This document shows, in pieces, positions 1 to 7,002 of a stretch of 64,000 bases of DNA. The notes beneath the pieces were generated by a model. It was not told the DNA's origin. It saw only the letters and a list, made by a program, of their open reading frames with translations, and did not search any database. The stretch is from Syntrophomonas zehnderi OL-4 (lineage in GTDB: Bacteria > Bacillota > Syntrophomonadia > Syntrophomonadales > Syntrophomonadaceae): NCBI RefSeq assembly GCF_000983115.1, contig NZ_CGIH01000020.1, forward strand, positions 1 through 64,000. Direction: 5' to 3'. A program made the position numbers and the translations under genes. Position 1 is the stretch's first letter. Each line of letters begins with the position of its first letter.

Positions 1-2
1 AA

Positions 3-218
3 GCAAATCTCTTTTTTCAATTGATCAACCAGCTTTACGGGCAGACCTCCATTATCATCACATCCAACAAAGGCCCGGAAGAATGGGGTGATATTCTGGG
101 TGATCCGGCCATTACAACCGCTATTTTGGATCGTTTAATCCACAAAAGCGAGGTTATTCATCTAACTGGCGACAGCTATCGTCTGAAGCATCGTCAAACC
201 ATTTTTGGTAACAATTAG
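3..218 (+). CDS. IstB-like ATP-binding protein, C-terminal fragment (IS21 family)
   Basis: This is the 3' end of an IS21-family transposition helper ATPase, which loads the IstA transposase on target DNA. The frame is open from the window edge, so the gene starts to the left. The visible 71 residues carry the end of the AAA+ core: a SIIITSNK strand (sensor-1 region), EEWG, a D-x2[11 protein letters not shown] segment, and the ending SYRLKHRQ typical of IstB C-termini. No transposase or clear IS end is visible in the window. It could be part of an intact IS21 copy or a remnant; only the left neighbour would tell. Confidence 0.85.
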   Translation, partial: ANLFFQLINQLYGQTSIIITSNKGPEEWGDILGDPAITTAILDRLIHKSEVIHLTGDSYRLKHRQTIFGNN

Positions 219-459
219 GTGTCCAAAATTATTTAACGTTTTTTGTTCAAAACTACTTGACGGTTACAGCATCCGCATTCAGGCCAAACTAACAGCCCTG
301 GCGGTAAACTTAAAGCGGATAGCCAAACTGGTATCCGCTTCAAAAGGGTTATCTTCGTTTATTTTGAGGTTTTTATCCTGCCGGTTACAGATTAACCTAC
401 CTGATGGGCTGTGGGTAGCCGCCAGGGCGGCTTAAAAGGGTTGCTTTTTCAGTGATCTC
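219..459. other. Downstream flank of the IS21 helper gene, no gene seen
   Basis: This spacer between the IstB stop and the PadR promoter holds no frame that I recognise. It should contain the right end of the IS element if one exists, but I could not pick out a terminal inverted repeat because the left end lies outside the window. Confidence 0.4.
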
Positions 460-500
460 GGACGGTTCTTTTGACACTCTGGGTGACAAAAGAACCGTCC
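460..500. repeat. GGACGGTTCTT-core hairpin repeat, copy 1
   Basis: Perfect 13-bp inverted arms (GGACGGTTCTTTT at 460-472 and its complement at 488-500) enclose a 15-nt loop. The same GGACGGTTCTT core recurs near 30702 and, inverted, near 37563. It is a dispersed hairpin of the REP type, sitting between the IS21 remnant and the PadR promoter. Confidence 0.7.
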
Positions 501-523
501 CCCTGACACTAGAAAAATAATAC

Positions 524-553
524 TTGACTGCCATTTTCTTTATCTTGTATACT
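524..553 (+). promoter_or_regulatory. Sigma-A type promoter of the PadR gene
   Basis: A -35 box TTGACT (524-529) and a -10 box TATACT (548-553) are separated by 18 bp, about 45 bp before the PadR start codon. Both boxes are one base from consensus. Confidence 0.7.
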
Positions 554-564
554 AATATCAATTT

Positions 565-586
565 CCAATATCGAAAACCAATATCG
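565..586 (+). promoter_or_regulatory. Direct-repeat operator candidate for PadR
   Basis: CCAATATCG occurs twice (565-573 and 578-586) just downstream of the -10 box and ahead of the padR start. PadR proteins commonly repress their own promoter. The position would block the promoter, so autoregulation is a fair inference, but the site is unproven. Confidence 0.4.
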
Positions 587-598
587 GAAGAGATAAAT

Positions 599-910
599 AT
601 GATTAAGAATATGCTTTCAGGTTTCGTTCGTCTTCATATTCTGCATCATGCTTCTTTGGAACCTATTTATGGAGTTGAGATGATTGAGGAGTTAAGAAGG
701 CATGGTTACAGAGTAGGAGCTGGTACCGTATATCCGGTTTTACACCAGATGGAGGAAGACGGATTATTAATCTCGGAAAAAGTAAATGTAGAAGGTAGAA
801 TTCGCATTTATTATCAAATCACCGAAAAGGGTCGTCAGGTTCTAAACGAAAGCAAGAAGTGGCTGGGTGAATTAGTCAAAGAAGTCCTGGAAGAGGACGA
901 TAGAACATGA
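599..910 (+). CDS. PadR family transcriptional regulator
   Basis: This is a 103-residue winged-helix repressor of the PadR family. The N-terminal part (LSGFVRLHILHHASLEPIYGVEMIEELRR) forms the first helices. GAGTVYPVLHQMEEDGLL is the recognition helix plus wing start seen in nearly all PadR proteins, and YYQITEKGRQVL follows. The frame could open earlier at 524, but that would place the promoter inside the gene, so ATG at 599 is preferred. It is followed 292 bp later by an ABC-2 exporter pair, and PadR regulators often control such exporters. The ligand is unknown. Confidence 0.85.
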   Translation: MIKNMLSGFVRLHILHHASLEPIYGVEMIEELRRHGYRVGAGTVYPVLHQMEEDGLLISEKVNVEGRIRIYYQITEKGRQVLNESKKWLGELVKEVLEEDDRT

Positions 911-1038
911 ACCCGGCCATAGAATTAAACGGAGGAGGGAAGAAGGCAACTCGTTTACATATTGGGCAGATTTTTCTCTTTCTTTCATCCCGGACTACAC
1001 TGTTTGCTAATACCAGATATTTTGATCCGTTTTGCTAA
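907..1038 (+). pseudogene. Short frame overlapping the PadR stop, possible gene remnant
   Basis: An ATG overlaps the PadR stop codon in an ATGA arrangement and opens a 43-codon frame that ends at 1038. Coupled second genes are common after padR, so this may be the stump of a lost membrane-protein gene. The translated sequence matches no family I know. The rest of the gap up to 1202 shows no recognisable gene. Confidence 0.25.
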
Positions 1039-1202
1039 GCAGATTCCCTATGCGTTTTTTTCTAGATTACCTCTATCTTTTTTTAAAGAGGCTGACCCTT
1101 AAATAGTTGCAATGAAACGGGTATGCTTCAATTCTAATTACAACGGTATCCCTTGAATGCAGGAATTGTTAATTCGTTCTTATGAAATGGAGATGACAAA
1201 TA

Positions 1203-1991
1203 TTGAAGACGTTAGTGGTTATGAAACGGGAACTACAGGAGAACTTGCGTAATTATAAAACGATTTTTTTGCTGATGTTTATCTTTGGGGCGATATTAAT
1301 GGCTCTTTATACGGAAGTTGGGCCTACCGCAAATTCCAAGAATGTGTTGGATCCCTTCTTCGAATTGTTTGCGGTTCTATGCCCAATGATAGGCATTCTT
1401 ACTGCCATGGACGCCGTTGTGGGCGAAAAAGAAAAAGGCACGATGGAACTTGTTCTCTCCAAACCATTACCTCGCCGTTCATTGTTATTAGGCAAATACA
1501 TGGCTTTTGTCGTAATGGTTGTGCCATTGCTGGTTGTTGAATTGATTGTAGCTTATTTCTGGGCACAGTTTTCAGGAATATCTCAGTACCGTTGGCAGCT
1601 TCCCATGCCTGCTTTCAGCCAATGGATGACGTTTGTAGCCATTGTCACCTGTGTGTCGCTATTATTCATAGCCATCACCACATTTATATCTATGTTTGCA
1701 CCGACAACGGCCACCACCGCACTTTGCGCATTAATATTTATGGCTCCTGCGCATCCTCTGGGGGGAGAATTCCTCAGACAAGTCGGACTGCTATTGAATA
1801 TTGACAGCTTTGTCGGACTGCCTATTGTTATAAAATTCTTTTTAAGTGTTTTCTCTAAATACCAAAAATTCGCACTCTCCTTCCCTGCTGATGCCCTGCT
1901 TACCTGTGTATCCCTGCTGATTATGACTTTTATAGTGCTATTTGTCGCTAGTATTATTTTTGAACGGCAAAACGTTGCCTTTAAGAATTAG
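1203..1991 (+). CDS. ABC-2 type exporter permease
   Basis: This 262-residue integral membrane protein is the permease half of an ABC-2 exporter. Hydrophobic segments lie near residues 20-38, 55-72, 98-120, 138-160, 168-186 and 232-256. The cytoplasmic loop EKEKGTMELVLSKPLPRRSLLLGK after the second segment is the family hallmark. The start is a TTG with GGAGATGA a few bases upstream. The ATPase gene follows after 11 bp, so the two form one transcription unit. The substrate (drug, peptide or lipid) cannot be told from sequence. Confidence 0.85.
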   Translation: MKTLVVMKRELQENLRNYKTIFLLMFIFGAILMALYTEVGPTANSKNVLDPFFELFAVLCPMIGILTAMDAVVGEKEKGTMELVLSKPLPRRSLLLGKYMAFVVMVVPLLVVELIVAYFWAQFSGISQYRWQLPMPAFSQWMTFVAIVTCVSLLFIAITTFISMFAPTTATTALCALIFMAPAHPLGGEFLRQVGLLLNIDSFVGLPIVIKFFLSVFSKYQKFALSFPADALLTCVSLLIMTFIVLFVASIIFERQNVAFKN

Positions 1992-2002
1992 GAGGAAGCG
2001 TT

Positions 2003-3010
2003 ATGAATGAATTCGCAGTTGATGCTAAAGGATTAACGAAATGTTACGGCGACCTTAAAGCAGTAGACAATGTGAGTTTTCAGGTTAAAAAGGGCAGTTC
2101 TTTTGGCTTGCTGGGACTAAACGGGGCAGGCAAAACCACAACATTTAAAATGATGGTCAGTCTAATCCGTCCAGACAGCGGAACTGCCATAGTATCTGGA
2201 TATGATGTGGTTAAAGATCCCATGATGGTGCGATCACACATAGGCTATGTAGCAGAAAATCCATCTTTCTATACCAGGATGACCACATTGGAAACCCTAC
2301 GTTATATATCCCGTCTGTTGGATGTTCCTATTAACGACCAGAACCGGCGCATTGACTATGTGTTAGGGCTCGTGGGGCTATTAAATAAAAAGAATGCCCT
2401 GGTGGGAGGTTATTCGAGAGGAATGCGGCATCGTCTAGGTCTCGCCCAGGCGTTGCTTTCAGAACCCCAAGTTCTTTTTTTGGATGAGCCTACCCTGGGG
2501 TTAGATCCACTTGGTGCTAAGAATATGAGGGAATTGATTCTGAGGTTGCGTCAAGAACAGGAAGTAACAGTGCTAATGTCATCCCACGTTCTGCCGGAAG
2601 TTGAAGCGATTTGCGATCAAGTAGGGATTTTCGATCACGGTCATTTGGTAGCTATGGATACTATTGAACATTTACGCAGTACTGCAAGCGATAGCATTAA
2701 TATCGAGCTTACCTTGGCTGAAACAGATCCACAGGTAGTTGAAAATTTGCGAAAGCTTCCCGGGATTAATCATATAGAAGCGAAAGGAGACAGGCTGTAT
2801 ATTAATGCTATTAAGAGTGAAGAACAACGGCCTCGCATTCTGCAGGAGGCCTTAGCAAGTAATGCGAAAGTATTATCCTTTGGTATACAGGAGAGCAGTT
2901 TAGAGGACATCCTGTTGCGGTTAGTCAACAATGACGTTAGTGATGCGCCAGAACAACATTCGGGATTTATTTCTTCATTTTTTCGTTTGAGTCGAAAAAA
3001 GCGTAGCTAA
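2003..3010 (+). CDS. ABC exporter ATP-binding protein
   Basis: This is the 335-residue ATPase partner of the permease just upstream. Walker A is GLNGAGKTT (residues 38-46), the signature is the YSRGMRHR variant common in ABC-2 systems, Walker B is VLFLDEP followed by TLGLDP, and the H-loop is SSHVLPE. After about residue 215 comes a C-terminal extension (SINIELTLAE...) typical of CcmA/NatA-like exporters. The start has GGAGGAAG eight bases upstream. It energises export with the 1203-1991 permease, and PadR is the likely regulator. Confidence 0.9.
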   Translation: MNEFAVDAKGLTKCYGDLKAVDNVSFQVKKGSSFGLLGLNGAGKTTTFKMMVSLIRPDSGTAIVSGYDVVKDPMMVRSHIGYVAENPSFYTRMTTLETLRYISRLLDVPINDQNRRIDYVLGLVGLLNKKNALVGGYSRGMRHRLGLAQALLSEPQVLFLDEPTLGLDPLGAKNMRELILRLRQEQEVTVLMSSHVLPEVEAICDQVGIFDHGHLVAMDTIEHLRSTASDSINIELTLAETDPQVVENLRKLPGINHIEAKGDRLYINAIKSEEQRPRILQEALASNAKVLSFGIQESSLEDILLRLVNNDVSDAPEQHSGFISSFFRLSRKKRS

Positions 3011-3364
3011 CTAACCTTTGATATTCTCTGATCCTGATTTAATAACGGTATTAGGAGAAATATTGTTATGCATGCCCCTTGAAAAAACGCACATACCGTC
3101 TTGCGCTTGTATCATTTTATAGTAGATTAGCTATAATCTATGAATTAGAAAACCCTTGCGATATCCGTAAGAATGCGGTTTTGCAGGGGTTTAGAATTTT
3201 TAGCCGCCTCGTTAAGCAAAACGGCCGTCCCTTCTTTTCCTCAGCATTGGAGGACTTATCTAGCGGATAAACCGATCTGCTGCCCTAACACCTGAAGTTG
3301 CGGGTACTATGAATCATGGGATGTCAGAGGTACATGGTTGTTGGCATCCTGGAATACTCAAACG
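3011..3364. other. Intergenic stretch between convergent ABC and HxlR genes
   Basis: There is no convincing gene. A 63-codon frame (3079-3270) starts on TTG without a good ribosome site and resembles no family. A decent site (TAGGAGA before ATG at 3068) leads to only four codons. This looks like decayed sequence. Confidence 0.4.
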
Positions 3365-3754
3365 TTATTTTTCTTGAACGGGGGACGATAATTCGGCTTT
3401 TTCTAAATAATCTGCACCGAAGCCGTGCATCATCTCTAATATGGGGATAATTTTCCTGCCTAATTCGGTTAATCCATACTCAACTTTTGGAGGAGTTACT
3501 GGATATATGTTTCGATATATCAAGCCATCTGCCTCTAAGCTCCTTAATTGTTGCGTGAGCATTTTTTGAGTTACATCGGGCAGTTTTTTTCTAAGTTCAT
3601 TAAATCTTAATGTCTCGTAATTTAAGTACCATAAAATCAATATTTTTCTCTTGCCGGAGAGAAGATTTTGAACCAAAACCATTGGGCAGGTTTCATACTT
3701 CAAACATTTTTCTTTCATAAAGCATGTTTCATGTATTTCTTTATTACTTGTCAT
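3365..3754 (-). CDS. HxlR (DUF24) family redox-type transcriptional regulator
   Basis: This 129-residue winged-helix protein belongs to the HxlR/DUF24 family. The core LSGKRKILILWYLNYETLRFNELRKKLPDVTQKMLTQQLRSLEADGLI is diagnostic. Three cysteines lie in the N-terminus (C11, C17 and C23 in YETCPM). In the Bacillus homologues YodB, CatR and HypR an N-terminal Cys senses quinones or electrophiles by thiol oxidation. The gene is divergent from an NADH azoreductase gene, the same pairing of regulator type and target as YodB-azoR1 in Bacillus subtilis. A quinone/diamide-responsive repressor is therefore the best inference. Confidence 0.88.
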   Translation of the reverse strand: MTSNKEIHETCFMKEKCLKYETCPMVLVQNLLSGKRKILILWYLNYETLRFNELRKKLPDVTQKMLTQQLRSLEADGLIYRNIYPVTPPKVEYGLTELGRKIIPILEMMHGFGADYLEKAELSSPVQEK

Positions 3755-3778
3755 TATATCGCCTCATTTTAAGTACCC

Positions 3779-4100
3779 TTTTAGATACTACGGCACAAAA
3801 TTGCACCTACTTACCTAAATGATACTGTAATGCTTGTATTTTATCACAATATCGCAGTTATTCATACAACTAATCGGAGAATATGTTGAATTCCTAAGTG
3901 GAAACAGCTTAAAGGGGAACAGGAACATAGATTTGTTGTTATTTAAAAATCCCCAGCAAATTTTGCTATTTCCCAGTGTACTAAGGACTACAATGCTATT
4001 TGTTGATTTTTTTAGTTCTTACAGTATCTTTTTAGAAACTACAGCACTAAATAGTACCTACTTGCTCAATAGATACTGCAATGTTAGCATTTTATCATAA
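3779..4100. promoter_or_regulatory. Duplicated 71-bp control region between HxlR and azoreductase genes
   Basis: Two 71-bp segments (3779-3849 and 4030-4100), 251 bp apart, match at about 56 of 71 positions. Both begin with TTTTAGA and end with TTTTATCA. Each contains GATACTG and a CACCTAC or TACCTAC core resembling the TACT/AGTA half sites bound by YodB-type regulators. One copy lies next to each divergent gene start, so each promoter probably has its own operator. Confidence 0.6.
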
Positions 4101-4126
4101 ATGAAATTAGAAAGGGGCAGATACAA

Positions 4127-4729
4127 TTGAGTACAGTACTCTATATCAAAGCCAACCCAAAACCTCAAGGAACATCAAAAACCTTAAGAATATCGGATAA
4201 GTTTATTGAAGTCTATAGGGAGCATAACCCTGATGATTTAATTATCACCCTGGATTTATATAAGGAAGGTATTGGTTTTCTAACAGAAGAAGGAGTCATG
4301 ATGCATTGGGTAGAGCCAGGCGAAGGAAGAAACCATCCCGTCCTCAAATATGCCTACCAGTTTGTGGAGGCAGATAAATATGTATTTGCGGAGCCAATAT
4401 GGAATCTGGGAATTCCTGCAATATTGAAGGCTTATATCGATTACATAAGTGTTGCCAATATTACCTTTAAATACACAGCCGAAGGGCCGGTAGGGCTGTG
4501 TAATGGTAAAAAAGCAGTGAATATTACCTCAAGAGGCGGAAATTTTTCCGAAGGCGAACTTGTTGCCTGGGAAATGGGGGATAGATATCTAAGAGCGATC
4601 TTAAATTTTTTGGGAATAACAGATATAACTACCATAGCCGCAGACAACATGGATGTGGCGGGGCAGGATCATGAAGCTATAATTGCCAGCATAATGACTA
4701 AGGCCCAGGAAATTGCCAAGAGTTTCTGA
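4127..4729 (+). CDS. azoR: FMN-dependent NADH:quinone oxidoreductase / azoreductase
   Basis: This is a 200-residue flavodoxin-fold protein of the AzoR/AcpD family, which reduces quinones and azo bonds with two electrons from NADH using FMN. The N-terminal YIKANPKPQGTSKTLRI loop binds the FMN phosphate. EPIWNLGIPAILKAYIDY and NITSRGG are the other two conserved flavin-contact segments. The length is typical. The start is TTG with AAAGGGGC upstream. Its divergent HxlR neighbour and duplicated operator suggest induction by electrophiles. Confidence 0.88.
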   Translation: MSTVLYIKANPKPQGTSKTLRISDKFIEVYREHNPDDLIITLDLYKEGIGFLTEEGVMMHWVEPGEGRNHPVLKYAYQFVEADKYVFAEPIWNLGIPAILKAYIDYISVANITFKYTAEGPVGLCNGKKAVNITSRGGNFSEGELVAWEMGDRYLRAILNFLGITDITTIAADNMDVAGQDHEAIIASIMTKAQEIAKSF

Positions 4730-5346
4730 TTCTATGAGGGGGCCATCAACTAATCAGAAATCAGCAACGGCGTTTCGGTATCGGTTTTGATAGATGCAAT
4801 AAATTAAAAAACATACCAACCTGATGCTAAATAGCTTCGGATACCGTAAGCCATACATAAGCCTTGGCCCATTTTTTTAACCCGTATGATCAACCGGAAC
4901 TCATGTCCCAGCCAGACAGAGTCAATAAAACTGACAGGGGGTTTCAGCCTAGCGCTTAAGCCTCCTGTTAGTTTTCAAGTTGTCAATGCAATGTCAAGGG
5001 GATTGCATTTGGCGCGAAAAAAGTTTATGAGCCAATAATCTGCAATCCATTTACGCAAACCGCCTGAGCGGGCAGTAGTCTTCGAATGTAAGGATGAACG
5101 AACAAAATAAAAAGGTCAAGATAGGCATTAAATAAGTCCCAACCCCAGTCAGGTTAGATTTTTGCAAAAAAAATTATTATATTTTTTACCGTCCGCTTTT
5201 ATAACCTGGGAACAAAAACAATACCGTCCAAAGGCTAAAAGAAGTGAAGAATTATATTTTGCTGAGCTGATAGAGGTTAGGGGGTGCGGTACGCACCCCC
5301 TGCAGGCAAGCTACCTTATATTGAAGGGAAGTGATTCAGTTTCGGG
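4730..5346. other. Intergenic stretch, no gene recognised
   Basis: About 600 bp separate the azoreductase from the end of the MFS gene. A 62-codon frame at 5162-5350 has no ribosome site or family likeness and runs through a hairpin, so it is not called. No RNA gene was recognised. Confidence 0.4.
5280..5300. terminator. GC-rich hairpin after the MFS gene
   Basis: Perfect 9-bp arms GGGGGTGCG and CGCACCCCC are separated by GTA, about 50 bp beyond the stop of the minus-strand MFS gene. No T-run follows on either strand, so it is a stability or termination element of uncertain efficiency. Confidence 0.45.
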
Positions 5347-6591
5347 TTAACTATGCCACTGTTCCTCAAGCTTGGGTTGGCGACTCAGAATGAAATAGAA
5401 CAATCCAAGTGCGACCAAGGCTACTGCCATAAAGCCATACCAGACCGGAACCATAGTGCCGAATTTGTCATATACAGCACCGGTTATGGGCATGGCAAAC
5501 GCCAGTCCCAAAGTAATAAAGATATTCATGATTCCATAAATGGTGCCATAATCAAGGTTGCCAAACAGGTGTCCGATTACGTAGGAGGGATATACGGTAG
5601 TAATAGGAGAACCGAAGGCAAAGGCCAGTACAAATAGTCCTACCATGATCAGGGGCTGCCCGTTGATAAAGAAGAACAGTGCAGCGATCATTAATGCCAG
5701 ACAGAAGGTTACTCCAACTTTAGGTCCGAATTTATCCAGGAATGTTCCCAGGAACATCTTACCTATTACCAGGAGTCCCATATAGACTGCCATGACGGAA
5801 GCTGCAAATGTGGCAGAGTGGCCTAGATCCTGCATGAAGATAGGAATGTTGTTTTGTATACCGACCTGAAGTAGCAAGACGGTAAAGAAGGCGAACCCAA
5901 GCAGCCAGAACAAAGCATTTGAGGAGGCCTCCTTAGTGGTTAGCCCCTGCACTGAAGCTGCCTGATCGTCTTCAGACCCAGTTGAACCGAGGGGCGCAAG
6001 TCCTTTAAGCGAGGGAAACAGTTTAATAACGAATAAGGCAAATGGTAATGTAACCGCCAGGAATATTATCCCCAGAACTACATAAGACATTTGCCAGCTA
6101 TAATTGTTTATTACATATTGTGCTAACGGATTACAAACCATACCGCCTATGCCACTGCCGGTAAAAGCAATGCCCATGGCCAAACCGCGTTTTTCATTGA
6201 ACCAGTTGGTAAGCAACATGGACGCCGGCAATGTCGAAGTTCCTGCCCCAAACAAGCCTACAATTATTGCAATTAAATAAAAGTGCCACAATTGGGTTGC
6301 TTGAGAGAAGGCCATAAATCCAAGCCCCGATACTATCAGACAGACAGTAATTACAACCTGGGCATTGTATTTGACAAGAATTTTTCCCAGGATTGGCGAT
6401 GCGACCATTAGGGCTAGGGCCATCAAGGTGAAATACAGTCCCAAACCGCCACGTGAAAATCCCATGTCGGAAATGATGGCACCGAACAATACCCCATAAG
6501 TATTGATCAGAATACCAACGCCAGCAAACATGAGAAAGAAAGATGCGACTACAATCCACCAGCCATAAAACAGTTTGCCCTTCTCTTCCAT
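5347..6591 (-). CDS. MFS transporter, OFA (oxalate/formate antiporter-like) family
   Basis: This 414-residue membrane protein has about twelve hydrophobic segments. The opening GKLFYGWWIVVASFF and the GLGLYFTLMALALMVASPILGKILVK segment are typical of the OFA/monocarboxylate branch of the MFS. NWFNEKRGLAMGIAFTGSGIGG is the conserved loop between segments 4 and 5. Characterised relatives exchange oxalate/formate or carry lactate, pyruvate and other monocarboxylates. The start is ATG with AAGGAGGAT upstream. It stands alone and divergent from metE, so the substrate is not given by context. Confidence 0.85.
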   Translation of the reverse strand: MEEKGKLFYGWWIVVASFFLMFAGVGILINTYGVLFGAIISDMGFSRGGLGLYFTLMALALMVASPILGKILVKYNAQVVITVCLIVSGLGFMAFSQATQLWHFYLIAIIVGLFGAGTSTLPASMLLTNWFNEKRGLAMGIAFTGSGIGGMVCNPLAQYVINNYSWQMSYVVLGIIFLAVTLPFALFVIKLFPSLKGLAPLGSTGSEDDQAASVQGLTTKEASSNALFWLLGFAFFTVLLLQVGIQNNIPIFMQDLGHSATFAASVMAVYMGLLVIGKMFLGTFLDKFGPKVGVTFCLALMIAALFFFINGQPLIMVGLFVLAFAFGSPITTVYPSYVIGHLFGNLDYGTIYGIMNIFITLGLAFAMPITGAVYDKFGTMVPVWYGFMAVALVALGLFYFILSRQPKLEEQWHS

Positions 6592-7002
6592 CTAATCATC
6601 CTCCTTTTACTTCAACTACTAGTGCGAACTAAGCATGAAAAAAGGTTGGTGATACGACAAGAACTACCATAATCCCTCCTTTTTGTATATTTGAAACACT
6701 TACCCTGAGTATATCAATTAACCAAATATTATTCCAGCTTATCATACATATATGGATATTTTATTTATGGATGATTTTTGCTTAAAATTGCGGCGATTTA
6801 GCCGTTTCAATATTTCAATAATTTAAATATGTCTTGCCGGCCGTTATAACAGACGGTAATTGCTAATTCAATATGGCTATAATTAAGGTGCCTTGCATAG
6901 CTATAGTAAATAACTATGGTAAGACATATAAAACACATATTATGCTATGGCTAAGATGTCATGGTATATTGTTGCCATTATAATTGGAAGGTGAAAGCTA
7001 TC
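6592..7002. promoter_or_regulatory. Divergent control region of the MFS gene and metE, with a MET-box-like palindrome
   Basis: The segment 6902-6918, TATAGTAAATAACTATG, is a near-palindrome with arms TATAGT and ACTATG. It resembles the MET-box described for MtaR/MetR-type LysR regulators of streptococci (TATAGTT-N3-AACTATA). Related half sites (GCTATAATTAAG near 6877, TATGCTATGGCTAAG near 6941) flank it. A TATAAT lies at 6878-6883. No SAM riboswitch or T-box motif (AGGGTGG) is visible, which supports control by the LysR protein encoded after metF. Confidence 0.55.

Noticed and set aside
3079-3270. 63-codon frame after the ABC exporter genes
   Set aside because: TTG start without a ribosome site, no similarity, in a region that looks decayed.
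5162-5350. 62-codon frame before the MFS gene
   Set aside because: It runs through a perfect hairpin, has no ribosome site and no family likeness.
6592-7002. SAM riboswitch or methionine T-box before metE
   Set aside because: Neither the S-box conserved blocks nor the T-box AGGGTGG(N)ACCGCG sequence is present.
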